A stretch of 64,000 bases of DNA from Methanohalophilus sp. RSK (GTDB taxonomy: Archaea; Halobacteriota; Methanosarcinia; Methanosarcinales; Methanosarcinaceae): the NCBI RefSeq assembly GCF_003722075.1, contig NZ_RDSK01000013.1, positions 62,001 through 126,000 on the forward strand, in the 5' to 3' direction. Below are positions 26,525-35,658 of this stretch, one piece after another (positions within the stretch are counted from its first letter, which is position 1; every line of letters begins with the position of its first letter). Below the pieces are notes generated by a model. The model ran no database searches and had not been told where the DNA came from. It was given only the letters and a program-made list of their open reading frames with translations. The position numbers were made by a program, and so were the translations under genes.

Positions 26525-28150
26525 TCACATTGCAAGGACCTTTATGTCTCTGTATCTTATTGCTCTTACAGGACAAACATCTACGCATCTTTTACAGCTC
26601 ATACCGAGACATCGATGTGCAACATAATCTGCATATATGTTCCCATTTTTGTTAGTATTGACTATAGCTTTTTCGGGGCATTCTCTCTCGCATCTATGGC
26701 ATTCAATACATCCCTTTGTCTCCTCTTCAATAATTATATTAATGTTTCCTACAATTTCTACACCGCCATAACCACTATCTTCAATGTCCTTTGTTGCTCT
26801 TTTTTCAATAATAGGAGCAATTTCAAGTGGAGGTATTTTTGGCAATTTATAATACTGCATGAACATGTCGTAATCTTCTTCAGGCATTCCTTCTGTCCAG
26901 TACGCTAATTCACAAGTATAAATTTCTTTGAATGTTCCGCTGGATGCCATCATGTGGTGATCAGCTTTTATTCTATGTGCAAGTTTACGTACATTTTGCA
27001 ACTCTATATCTCCTAGAAGGACATCCTTTGCAAGTGCAAGGGATGTGTTTCCGAATTGGACAATATTTTTTACAAATCCTGGTGACAAACCTATTTTTCT
27101 TGCTTTATCAGCATTTACATAAGTACCTGAAGCGCCACACATATACATGTACTCTAGTTCTCCATAATCCACACCGGCTTCAATTAGAAGTGTAAGATGT
27201 GCAGCTCTAATTGCACCAATTGCCTTTCCTGCTTCTTTAATATCTTTATCATTTACCTCTATTGCTTCCCCCAAAAAAAGTTTTCCATTTGGCAAATTAG
27301 GAAGATTTTTAATGAGGCCGGTACTTAAGGCCAGACATATCACAGAAACTATACCTGTGCCGGTTATTCCCAAGGGCTGAATGTCACCTTGTTCAAGAAT
27401 GTCACCAGTGACTGGATTGATAAGTGGTCCTTTCGATTCCAGCATATTTTGGTCAAGTACAGCAATTCTCCAGTAGTCCCCTTCTTGGTTCACATCGCAT
27501 ATGGATCCAGGACTTGCAAGCATACCGCATTTAATTCCCTGACCTTCAATGGCTGGTCCTGCTGCCGCACTACCAGTGATTATTCGATCACCAACCTTCA
27601 GTGCCATTTCTGCATTTGTACCATAATCTGTCACAAGGGCAGGTTTTTTTTGCTTAAGGAAATCTGTTTTGATCATCATAGCAAGCGCATCTGCGCCAAT
27701 TTCATGCTTTATAGATGGCAGAACTATAATTTCACATTTATGCAATTGTGGCGACGATACAAATATATCCTTGCCATAATATATGTTTAAATTTCTTTCT
27801 ATATCTTCAACTCCCAGGCGTTTTTGCATGTTTTTGCCTGCATATGCGAGATCTCTGATTTCGATATTTTGAAAGAGAGATAATTGAATCGGGTTCCCAC
27901 ACACCACAATTTTATTAATTTTTTCAGATTTTATTGGTAATTTACGTATCATATATTCAATAGTTTTAATCATAATATCATTTGCAATATCTTCTCCTAC
28001 CCGAATTGCAAAATCAAGGTGATCAGTCACATTTCCTCCGGGAAGAGGGTGGCGGGTAGTTATTACAGTTTTTACAATATCTTTGTTTTCCATATCTATA
28101 AGTTGTAAACGAAATCCGCTGGTCCCTAGGTCCAATGCAATTCCATACAT
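26525..28150 (-). CDS. RamA-like corrinoid protein reductive activase
   Basis: 541 residues, the usual length of RamA. An ASKHA ATPase core starts MYGIALDLGTSGFRLQL and includes VTDYGTNAEMAL and GITGTGIVSVICLAL. The C-terminus carries two [4Fe-4S] motifs, CIECHRCERECP and CLGMSCKRCVDVCP. RamA uses ATP and low-potential electrons to return inactive Co(II) corrinoid proteins to Co(I). AGGAGG precedes the ATG. It opens the row activase-kinase-regulator and lies divergent from the corrinoid protein at 29.3 kb, its likely client. Confidence 0.88.
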   Translation of the reverse strand: MYGIALDLGTSGFRLQLIDMENKDIVKTVITTRHPLPGGNVTDHLDFAIRVGEDIANDIMIKTIEYMIRKLPIKSEKINKIVVCGNPIQLSLFQNIEIRDLAYAGKNMQKRLGVEDIERNLNIYYGKDIFVSSPQLHKCEIIVLPSIKHEIGADALAMMIKTDFLKQKKPALVTDYGTNAEMALKVGDRIITGSAAAGPAIEGQGIKCGMLASPGSICDVNQEGDYWRIAVLDQNMLESKGPLINPVTGDILEQGDIQPLGITGTGIVSVICLALSTGLIKNLPNLPNGKLFLGEAIEVNDKDIKEAGKAIGAIRAAHLTLLIEAGVDYGELEYMYMCGASGTYVNADKARKIGLSPGFVKNIVQFGNTSLALAKDVLLGDIELQNVRKLAHRIKADHHMMASSGTFKEIYTCELAYWTEGMPEEDYDMFMQYYKLPKIPPLEIAPIIEKRATKDIEDSGYGGVEIVGNINIIIEEETKGCIECHRCERECPEKAIVNTNKNGNIYADYVAHRCLGMSCKRCVDVCPVRAIRYRDIKVLAM

Positions 28151-29257
28151 GAAGTTCCTCCTATTATTACATTAATGGTCTGAAAAATTTCAGACGATAG
28201 AATCCTAGAAGGGAATATCTAGTTTATATCTATAAATAACGAATTCAAATGAATTACTTTATATGAATTCAATATCAAGGCAAGCGCTATATCCAACGCC
28301 TTTGTTCAAATCGACTATATTGATTAGATTGATCATTTTGTTTTTTATAGAGGTGTAGAAATTTTTGAATATCCTTCCTATAAACCCTCATCTTCTATGT
28401 TCTTATTTCTCAGATACATCCGGCCTGCCTTTTCCTTCCATTCTCATTGAGCAGGCGAAGTTTATTCTCCTACTTCATATGAATCTATCCACCAATTATT
28501 CATATCTTATTGACCCGGTGATCAATTCTTTTCATCCTGTTCTTATTATGGACCTTAAAATCAGAAGAATATGCAATGACAGGTTTTGTCTCCAATTTAT
28601 ACTATGCATCTGCATGGTTTTTGAACGAATAATATTCTCCATCCATTGCATAAATATCAAAGTCTACCTCCACTTATTAGCTATCGATTCTGCCTAAATA
28701 TTATGATAATTTTCAATATTTTGGCGCATTTTTCAATATATAAACATAATGCATGGACTACGCTACTTAATCGTTCATTGATAATGAATAAATAGTTACG
28801 TTTTTAAAGTAAAAATCTAATTTAATGGTCTAACAATAACTAGGACCATTGTCATATTTCCAAGATACATGAGTTGTTGTAACTCAAATCCTTGATTATA
28901 TCAAAGGTGTTACTTCTCTTTTTACTATAGTTTTCTTAGCACTCGTTAGATTTGGGGGTCCATAGTTGTTTTGTCTACGGGTTGAACTGCAAAACCCTCA
29001 TTGATTATATTCTTTTTCTTGATTAATTATTATGAGTTATTATATATCCCTTAAAGTGAAAACTAGATATTGTTCAATAACTACAGACCAAGAACAATGT
29101 TTGCATCTGATATGGTTTTCAATTTATGCTACTAATAATGGATGGAGGCATTGTTCTGTGTAGCATATTGGAAATCTTTAGTGAATTGTATGGAGATCGG
29201 AAATGTACGTAAATATTGCGGATCCTGTCTTTATACTAAAAAATGTGGAGGCATTCT
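28151..29257. other. 1.1-kb spacer between activase and corrinoid genes
   Basis: No credible gene is present; the longest frame (28365-28697, plus) is low-complexity and hydrophobic. It holds the divergent promoters, the best-preserved 55-bp repeat (28777-28831), a partial fourth copy (about 29034-29070), and the 14-base GTTCAATAACTACA also found near 12180. Long untranslated leaders are typical of methyltransferase genes in this family, so much of 28.9-29.25 kb may be transcribed leader. Confidence 0.5.
28777..28831 (+). repeat. 55-bp dispersed repeat, copy 3
   Basis: Nearly identical to the reverse strand of 6835-6889, including ATAATGAATAAATAGTTACG and TTTTAAAGT. It is 22 kb from copy 1 and in opposite orientation, so recombination between them would invert the island core. 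A partial fourth copy is suggested at 29034-29070 (CTTAAAGTGAAAACTA). Confidence 0.65.
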
Positions 29258-29929
29258 ATGGAAGAAAATGAATTAATCCAAGGATTGACGGACGCAGTGG
29301 TAAGCGGACAAAAAGACAAAGCTATTGAATTGTCTGAAAAAGCTTTGGAAGAAGGTATCGATCCCTATAAAGCCGTCATTGAGGGTCTGGCAAAGGGAAT
29401 GGAAATAATGAGCGACAAATATGACAAAAAGGAAGCGTTCATGCCCCATCTTTTAATGGCTTCCAATGCCATGTATGGTGGAATGGAAAAGCTCACTCCT
29501 CATTTGAAAGTGGATGGTGCAGATAAACCAGCTGTCGTAGTCATTGGTTCGGTTGAGGGAGATGTACATGACATCGGGAAAAATCTGGTAAAGACTATGA
29601 TGAGCGCTATGGGATTCGATGTTGTTGACCTTGGAAAAGATGTGCCTATAGATGATTTTGTTAATGCTACAACTCAGAACAAGGCAGATATTGTATCCAT
29701 GAGCACGTTGATGACATCCACAATGGACAGTATGGAAAAAACAGTTAAAGCCCTTGAATCCAGTGGAACACGAGATAATATAAAATTAATTATAGGTGGT
29801 GCTCCTGTAACCGAATCCTTTGCAATGGATATAGGTGCAGATGCTACCAAAGAAGATGCAATGGAAGCTGCTAAATGGGCAAAATCTATTGTGAGTGAAT
29901 TATCTCCCACTGAAGAAAGATGGGGATAA
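29258..29929 (+). CDS. Corrinoid methyl-carrier protein (MtbC/MttC-like)
   Basis: 223 residues from ATG 29258, which follows GGAGG. A helical cap domain (residues 1-~90) precedes a B12-binding domain with the base-off motif EGDVHDIGKNLV (the His replaces the lower cobalt ligand), SMSTLMTS and IIGGAPV. It should carry a methyl group between a substrate-specific methyltransferase and a zinc methyltransferase. Unlike standard clusters, no MttB/MtbB/MtmB/MtaB-type partner is next to it. The UroD-type enzyme at 10.7 kb is the only methyltransferase in the window. Confidence 0.88.
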   Translation: MEENELIQGLTDAVVSGQKDKAIELSEKALEEGIDPYKAVIEGLAKGMEIMSDKYDKKEAFMPHLLMASNAMYGGMEKLTPHLKVDGADKPAVVVIGSVEGDVHDIGKNLVKTMMSAMGFDVVDLGKDVPIDDFVNATTQNKADIVSMSTLMTSTMDSMEKTVKALESSGTRDNIKLIIGGAPVTESFAMDIGADATKEDAMEAAKWAKSIVSELSPTEERWG

Positions 29930-30003
29930 TATACTAATTCGATTCAGCATAGACTCATCACCTTGAAGGAAATGCATCAAATTCGATTCCGAATTTTTTG
30001 CAA

Positions 30004-30042
30004 GAAATTTATGTATGTGGCATGTAGGCATGCATAAATTTC
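30004..30042 (+). terminator. 15-bp hairpin after the corrinoid gene
   Basis: GAAATTTATGTATGT pairs with GCATGCATAAATTTC (two G-T pairs) around a nine-base loop, about 75 bases after the corrinoid stop. It may mark or protect the 3' end of that message; there is no T tract, so termination itself is not certain. Confidence 0.4.
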
Positions 30043-30167
30043 ACAACCTCCTCTAAATATATAGTCATTAGCTTACATCCCATGAAATAATGTATAAAGG
30101 AAAGTGATTGATTATGCAAAAATGAATCTGTCCAAAAACTCCTAATAAATATAGTTCTTTCATTTTT

Positions 30168-30206
30168 GAAGTTAACAATCTCGGCACAGGGTCTAATGTT
30201 AACTTC
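30168..30206. promoter_or_regulatory. Inverted repeat upstream of the DUF5714 gene
   Basis: GAAGTTAAC (30168-30176) and GTTAACTTC (30198-30206) form a perfect 9-bp inverted repeat spaced by 21 bases, about 125 bases before the DUF5714 start. It could be an operator for a dimeric regulator such as the Msr protein nearby, or simply RNA structure. Confidence 0.35.
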
Positions 30207-30330
30207 TACACTCCTTCCTTCTTAAATTTGATAAATGTAATTGGCTAACACATAATGTTCATTGTATGGGATTCGATTTTGTTTTTCATAATTCAATATA
30301 TAGTTTTGCTATTTGTTAATAGGCGATAAA

Positions 30331-31056
30331 ATGAATGTTTCATCGAAAGAAAATTTATCTAATAAGGTTGATTGTCTTGTTTGTGGATCTGAAATAAGAT
30401 ACCTGAATTATTCAACTGATTTTAAATGCTATTATTGTGGATTAGAAGAGAAAGAAGCGCATTTTTGTTGTATGGAAGGTCATTATGTATGCGACACATG
30501 CCATACCAACGATGCATTAAAATTAATTGAAAGTGTATCTGTTGCTACTGATTCAGGTAGTCCTTTCTTAATTGCAGAAAGATTGATGAAACATCCTAGT
30601 GTCCATATGCATGGACCGGAACACCATGCTCTAGTTCCTGCAGTTTTAGTAGCCGCTTATCAAAACTATATGGGCTACGAGAACGAAAGTACTATCTCAG
30701 AAGCTATCAAACGAGGAAAAAAGATTCCTGGTGGCTATTGTGGTCTTTACGGGGCATGTGGTGGGGGGATTGGTGTAGGTATCGCAGTCAGTATTTTACT
30801 TGATGCTACACCACTAACACCGCAACCCAGATCTCATGCGAACTGGGCAACGTCATGTGCTCTTAGTTCGATTGCCGATGCAGGGGGGGCTAGATGCTGC
30901 AAAAAATCAGTAAGAGTGGCTCTGAAAGAAGGTGTGATATACCTGTCCAATTTATTTGGTTTGAGTTGGGGCGATGAAATAGACTTTTCGGTAAAGTGTA
31001 ACTATGGCACCTATAACAGGGAATGTGACAAGAACTGTGAATATAATGACAATTAA
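30331..31056 (+). CDS. DUF5714 cysteine-rich protein
   Basis: 241 residues from ATG 30331. The N-terminal part is a double cysteine knuckle (CLVCGSEI, CYYCGL, CDTCH). The C-terminal domain has GPEHHALVPAVLVAAY, GYCGLYGACGGGIGVG, ARCCKK and CNYGTYNRECDKNCEY, which matches DUF5714 as I recall it. Proteins of this type are found near TrsS-like radical SAM and corrinoid genes in anaerobes. Conserved cysteines and glycine-rich loop suggest metal or cofactor binding. It supports joining the left and right arms of the island into one system. Function unknown. Confidence 0.65.
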   Translation: MNVSSKENLSNKVDCLVCGSEIRYLNYSTDFKCYYCGLEEKEAHFCCMEGHYVCDTCHTNDALKLIESVSVATDSGSPFLIAERLMKHPSVHMHGPEHHALVPAVLVAAYQNYMGYENESTISEAIKRGKKIPGGYCGLYGACGGGIGVGIAVSILLDATPLTPQPRSHANWATSCALSSIADAGGARCCKKSVRVALKEGVIYLSNLFGLSWGDEIDFSVKCNYGTYNRECDKNCEYNDN

Positions 31057-31061
31057 AGCAC

Positions 31062-31288
31062 ACTTATCAATAGACTATTTTCATATTATCTCCATAGCTT
31101 ACTACAGCAAATTACGAAACGTTTTATTCACTCTGTATAAGTAATCCTAATATAGATTAATTCAGGTGTAAATTGGAAGATGAAACTCTTCAGTTTTAGT
31201 CATAGTTGTATCAATAAAGTTTAATTAATTGTCAGACATGCAATTAAGTCACAGATTTAATCGGAGTTCCAGATATCCAATCTGGAAC
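31062..31288. pseudogene. Rearranged remnant of the 12.6-kb IS family
   Basis: 31062-31134 (plus) matches the internal transposase region at about 12808-12885 (ATCAATAGACTAT, AATAGCTTACTA-like). 31163-31230, read on the minus strand, matches the transposase start at about 12574-12641 (TTAAACTTTAT, GATACA, TCATCTTC). 31240-31288 is the second double-hairpin element. The pieces are in opposite orientations, so this is an old, reshuffled IS scar at the right edge of the island. Confidence 0.6.
31240..31288 (-). repeat. Double-hairpin element, copy B
   Basis: On the minus strand it reads GTTCCAGAT-TGG-ATATCTGGAAC then ATTAAATC-TGT-GACTTAAT, the same two hairpins as 13238-13288. One change in the second stem gives a C-A mismatch (or a G-T pair on the other strand). 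It lies beside, not inside, transposase sequence here. Confidence 0.65.
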
Positions 31289-31400
31289 AAAAAGCATTTA
31301 CCTCCTTTTTTCATCCAAAATCATACTGGGGATTTTTTTCTTATAGAAATGCTGATTTATTAGGTAAAGACATATGAAAGGAATTCTACAGAGAATGATT

Positions 31401-31940
31401 TCATTTATGCAAATAATGCAGGGGGTTCAGGAGGCCCGGAGGTTTTTTGGACTCGAACCAGTTGCCTCCCAGGTACAATTTATGATCTGTAACAGGGTAT
31501 TTTTCCCATATTTCAAGATGCAACATGGCAGGGTTTTTTCCTTTGAGTGCCTGGATGTATCGGGGTGATGTGCTATCTATCATCGCAGGGTTGAGTACCT
31601 GTCCGACTTCTCCAATCCGGTCATATTTTTTGACCCTTGAACCTTTTTCCGGAATGGTAATGCACATCTCTCCGTATTTGTAATATGTCCCGGAATTTCC
31701 CCGTACTATTAGATGGTAGGTTTCATTCCAGTACTCTATCATTGAGGAAGAGGTCATGATTTCAATTTCTACAACTTCCCCTTCCTCTATGGCAAAAACC
31801 GGGGTTCCTTTTTCTGCATAAAGGTCAATGCCACAGTGGTGGCGGTCTTTTCTGTCTTCCCAGAAACAACCCGCTTCACCATCATCTGGTATATGTACCG
31901 ATACTGGTAGGGGGCAGTTTTTTTCATTCTCTGCTTCCAT
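31401..31940 (-). CDS. M23-family peptidase-like protein
   Basis: 179 residues resembling the LytM/M23 zinc peptidase fold: HHCGIDLYAEKGTPVFA carries the first His and Asp ligands, the glycine-rich GNSGTYYKYGEM strand follows, and AMLHLEIW may give a later ligand although the second His of the usual H-x-H is replaced (LHLE). Methanosarcinaceae lack murein, so the target is unclear, and reduced metal ligands raise the chance that it is non-catalytic. Its start overlaps the end of the hydantoinase gene by 17 bases, so both are probably one transcript. Confidence 0.6.
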   Translation of the reverse strand: MEAENEKNCPLPVSVHIPDDGEAGCFWEDRKDRHHCGIDLYAEKGTPVFAIEEGEVVEIEIMTSSSMIEYWNETYHLIVRGNSGTYYKYGEMCITIPEKGSRVKKYDRIGEVGQVLNPAMIDSTSPRYIQALKGKNPAMLHLEIWEKYPVTDHKLYLGGNWFESKKPPGLLNPLHYLHK

Positions 31941-34900
31941 AGCCTCCTCCTCCGGGAGTTTTAATCACGAATACATCTCCCTTTTCCACCTCTACTTCAT
32001 CAGCGGCTGTAAGTTCAATAGTTTTCCCACTTTTCTTTTTTAAGATATTTTCGCCGGTGCTTGCAGCTTCCCCTCCTGCCATTCCCTTTGGCGGGTATTT
32101 CCTGTGGCTTGAAAGAATTGCTGCCTTCATTTTTTTGAGAAAACGTATCTTTCTGACCACGCCGTTGCCTCCCCGGAATTTCCCCCCTCCTGCGGTACCA
32201 CTCCTAATATTGAATTCCTCTATTCTGACAGGAAAACGTAATTCCATGATTTCGGGGTCTGTGATCAGGGAATTAGTCATGTGTGTCTGAACCGCATCTT
32301 CTCCATCAAAACCATTGCCTGCTCCCGCTCCTCCGCAGATGGTCTCATAATACTGGAATCTGTCATTGCCGAATGTGAAATTATTCATTGTTCCCTGGGA
32401 CGGTGCAAGTATATCGAGGGCTCCGTAAAGGCAATCTACAATGTATTGGGAAGTTTCGACATTGCCGGCCACAACAGCTGCAGGATATGAAGGATTAAGC
32501 ATCGAATTTTCGGGAATGATTATAGTAATAGGCCTGAGGCAGCCCGAGTTGAGCGGGATATCATCCTGCACAAGTGTCCTGAATACGTAAAGTACCGCCG
32601 CTTTGCAGACTGCAGACGGTGCATTGAAATTGCTTTCCGTTTGAGGTGAAGTGTTTGTAAAATCGATGATTGCTTTTGTGTTTTCCCTGTCAATTCTTAC
32701 CCTTACTGCAATTTTACTGTCATCATCCAGTCTGTACTCGAAGTCTCCATCTTCTAAAATATCAATCACTCTTTCCACTGCCATTTCAGCATTATCCTGT
32801 ACGTGTTGCATGTATGCAGTAATGGTTTTCAGGGAATATGTATCAACAAGCTTGCGGAGTTCTTCTATTCCTTTCTGGTTGGCAGCAATTTGTGCTTTGA
32901 GATCTGCGATGTTCTGGTCGGGGTTTCGAGGGGGGTATGTTGCCTGATTGAAAAGTTCAACCAATTCTTCTTCCCGAAAAATTTCTTGCTCTGTAAGTTT
33001 GAATTCTTCAATAAGAACTCCTTCTTCCTCGATCCTTTTGCTTAATGGTGGCATGGAACCCGGAGTAATCCCGCCGATATCTGCATGGTGGCCTCTGGAT
33101 GCAACATAAAATTGTGATTTTCCGTTGCTAATAAGCGGGGAAACTGCGGTGATATCAGGGAGGTGGGTCCCTCCATGATAAGGGGAATTGAGAATGTAGG
33201 TATCACCTTTGCTGAAATCATTTTCATGATTGCGGATTACCTCTTTTACTGCATCTTCCATGGAGCCCAGATGTACCGGGATGTGGGGCGCATTTGCAAC
33301 AAGGTTACCGTTGCCATCAAAGATTGCACAGGAGAAGTCCAGTCTCTCCTTTATATTCACCGAATGGGCTGCATTGCGCAACCTGTATCCCATCTGCTCG
33401 GCGACTGACATGAAACGGTTATTGAAAATCTCAAGCATGACGGGATCAACTTCAGTACCAATATCCGGCTTGGGTTTTGTTATCTTTTTTTCCAGCAGCA
33501 AATGATTGTGTTCTGTTACGCAAGCCTGCCATTCTTTTTCCAGTACAATGGTAGTTGTATCTTCCATGATTAAGGCAGGACCGGTGATCCGATTGCCGGG
33601 TTTGAGACCATCCCTTGTGAACAAAGGTATCCGGTGCCATCTCCCTTCCATGTAAACTTCCTTTGAAGATGCAGGTTTAGGGCTTTTATCTGTCAATAAA
33701 TGGGTAGTTTCCGCAGGTGTCTGGTTTCTGCCGATAATTTCCACATAAACAGAATCCACTACCAGTTTTCTATTTTCGCTTACAAAACCAAAACGTTCTA
33801 TGTGCAGGTTGTGAAAAGCTTTTGTCATTTCGTCTATAGGGCCACATGGCACATCAAAAGTGGTTTCAGTACCTTCATATTTCAGGCGGACCCTTTCCAA
33901 GGTTTCAATGTCAATATTCCTGTCACCTGTTGCAAGCATGCGTTCCATTCCTTTTTCAGAAAGGCCTTTTGTAACACGTGCCAGTTCTTTTTCCACTCCT
34001 TCTTTAAGATACTTTTCCAGGGCCTTCTCCTCGATTATCCGTCTGTCTGCAAGTCCCATCCCGTACGCTGACAGTACTCCTGCAAAGGGATGAATCAGTA
34101 TTTTTCCAATACCCAGAGAATCAGCTACAAGGCCCGCATGCTGGGCTCCCGCGCCTCCGAAACAACAGAGAATGTAATCTTCAAGATGATATCCTCTTTT
34201 CACCGAAATATGCTTGATGGCATTAGCCATATTTTCCACTGCCACTTTCAGGAAACCTTCTGCCACTTCTTCCGGTTTCATGCTTTTGCCGGTTTGCAGT
34301 TTTATTTCTTCTGCAAGTTCACGGAATTTTTCCACAACAATGTCCCTGTCAAGAGGTAAATCCGCATTCTCACCGAAAATTTGGGGGAAATTCTGTGGGT
34401 TTATCTTGCCCAGCATTACGTTACAGTCAGTAACGGTAAGTGGTCCTCCTTTCCTGTAGCAGGCGGGTCCGGGATCGGCGGCCGCAGAATCAGGTCCTGC
34501 CTGGAACCTGCCATCTTCAAAATGCAGGATGGATCCACCGCCTGCGGCAACAGTATGTATGTTCAGCATGGGGGTGTGCAGGTGTGTTCCCGAGACAGTT
34601 GATTCAAGGGTTCGTTCCATTTCTCCCCTGTAATGGGCTACATCGGTGGATGTTCCTCCCATATCAAAACTGATTACCCGGTCAAACCCTGCCATCCTGC
34701 AGACTTCTGCCGATCCTACGATACCGCCGGCAGGACCCGAGAGAATACTGTCTTTGCCCCTGAAACTGTCTCCGTCTACAAGTCCGCCGCTGGATTGCAT
34801 GAAGAAAAGATCAGTCGGGTTTTTCTGGTCATTGAGTTTATTGCGTACCAGATTTACATAATGTTCCAGCACAGGGGACAGGTATGCATCCACAACTGTT

Positions 34901-35532
34901 GTTTCTGCCCGGGCAACCAGTTTGCTTAACGGGCTTGTGCGATGGGAGAGGGATATATTGGTATATCCTACAACATGTGCAATCTTTTCTATTTGCTCTT
35001 CGTGAGCAGGATAGCGAAACGAATGCATAAGGGCAACTGCGACCGAGCGATAACCCTTATTATAATATTCCATAAGTTTTTCTTTGATGTCCTCACAGTC
35101 CAGAGGAGTTACTATTGTTCCGTCAGAGTTGTACCTTTCCCTGGCTTCAATAACTTTCTCACAGAGGACTTCAGGTTTTTTGATTTCAAGTGCAAATATG
35201 GAGGGGCGGTTCTGGTATCCTATTTTCAGGATATCCCTGAACCCTTCCGTTATTACAAGTACCGTAGGTTCTCCCCTGCGCTCAAGCAGTGCATTTGTTC
35301 CTACGGTGGTTCCCATACGGATAGATGTAATTTTTTCTGCGGGAAGGGTTTCATCTTTTCCAAGATTCAGGACCTGTCGGATTCCTTCTATAGCAGCATC
35401 TTCGTATTGTTCAGGATTGTCTGAGAGGAGTTTGTGTGTCAGGAGCTCCCCATCCGGTTTTAGGGCCACTATATCGGTGAAGGTACCTCCTCTATCAATC
35501 CAGAAGTCCCAGGAATTTGAATTATTTTGCAT
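31924..35532 (-). CDS. Fused hydantoinase / 5-oxoprolinase (HyuA-HyuB)
   Basis: 1202 residues from ATG 35532 (a TTG start at 35556 would add eight). The first ~690 residues are HyuA (FWIDRGGTFTDIVALKPDG at the start, SGPAGGIVGSAEV and ISFDMGGTSTDVA near 270-300), an ATP-dependent ASKHA fold. The second half is HyuB, starting near DPVMLEIFNNRF and including APHIPVHLGSM, SRGHHADIGGITPG and GGGKFRGGNG. Fused forms hydrolyse 5-oxoproline or hydantoins with ATP. The exact substrate is not predictable. Confidence 0.85.
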   Translation of the reverse strand: MQNNSNSWDFWIDRGGTFTDIVALKPDGELLTHKLLSDNPEQYEDAAIEGIRQVLNLGKDETLPAEKITSIRMGTTVGTNALLERRGEPTVLVITEGFRDILKIGYQNRPSIFALEIKKPEVLCEKVIEARERYNSDGTIVTPLDCEDIKEKLMEYYNKGYRSVAVALMHSFRYPAHEEQIEKIAHVVGYTNISLSHRTSPLSKLVARAETTVVDAYLSPVLEHYVNLVRNKLNDQKNPTDLFFMQSSGGLVDGDSFRGKDSILSGPAGGIVGSAEVCRMAGFDRVISFDMGGTSTDVAHYRGEMERTLESTVSGTHLHTPMLNIHTVAAGGGSILHFEDGRFQAGPDSAAADPGPACYRKGGPLTVTDCNVMLGKINPQNFPQIFGENADLPLDRDIVVEKFRELAEEIKLQTGKSMKPEEVAEGFLKVAVENMANAIKHISVKRGYHLEDYILCCFGGAGAQHAGLVADSLGIGKILIHPFAGVLSAYGMGLADRRIIEEKALEKYLKEGVEKELARVTKGLSEKGMERMLATGDRNIDIETLERVRLKYEGTETTFDVPCGPIDEMTKAFHNLHIERFGFVSENRKLVVDSVYVEIIGRNQTPAETTHLLTDKSPKPASSKEVYMEGRWHRIPLFTRDGLKPGNRITGPALIMEDTTTIVLEKEWQACVTEHNHLLLEKKITKPKPDIGTEVDPVMLEIFNNRFMSVAEQMGYRLRNAAHSVNIKERLDFSCAIFDGNGNLVANAPHIPVHLGSMEDAVKEVIRNHENDFSKGDTYILNSPYHGGTHLPDITAVSPLISNGKSQFYVASRGHHADIGGITPGSMPPLSKRIEEEGVLIEEFKLTEQEIFREEELVELFNQATYPPRNPDQNIADLKAQIAANQKGIEELRKLVDTYSLKTITAYMQHVQDNAEMAVERVIDILEDGDFEYRLDDDSKIAVRVRIDRENTKAIIDFTNTSPQTESNFNAPSAVCKAAVLYVFRTLVQDDIPLNSGCLRPITIIIPENSMLNPSYPAAVVAGNVETSQYIVDCLYGALDILAPSQGTMNNFTFGNDRFQYYETICGGAGAGNGFDGEDAVQTHMTNSLITDPEIMELRFPVRIEEFNIRSGTAGGGKFRGGNGVVRKIRFLKKMKAAILSSHRKYPPKGMAGGEAASTGENILKKKSGKTIELTAADEVEVEKGDVFVIKTPGGGGYGSRE

Positions 35533-35658
35533 GTTTTCACAGCTATTATTCTGCAAAAATGTTTATATGTGGTTTACAATCTTCTTTCAATGCCATTTTA
35601 GGAATTTGATTTACAATTATTTCATTACATAAATTCCATTCAGGCTCTTGATTTTATA

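Larger units (their letters stand above)
29930..30330. other. Spacer between corrinoid and DUF5714 genes
   Basis: About 400 bases without a gene. It contains a strong hairpin (30004-30042) and a 9-bp inverted repeat (30168-30206), described separately. The rest is A/T-rich. Confidence 0.5.

Noticed and set aside
28365-28697. 110-codon plus-strand frame between activase and corrinoid genes
   Set aside because: Low-complexity hydrophobic translation, no ribosome site, no family likeness; lies in leader/promoter sequence.
31374-31568. 64-codon plus-strand frame over the M23 gene end
   Set aside because: Shadow of the M23-like gene on the other strand.
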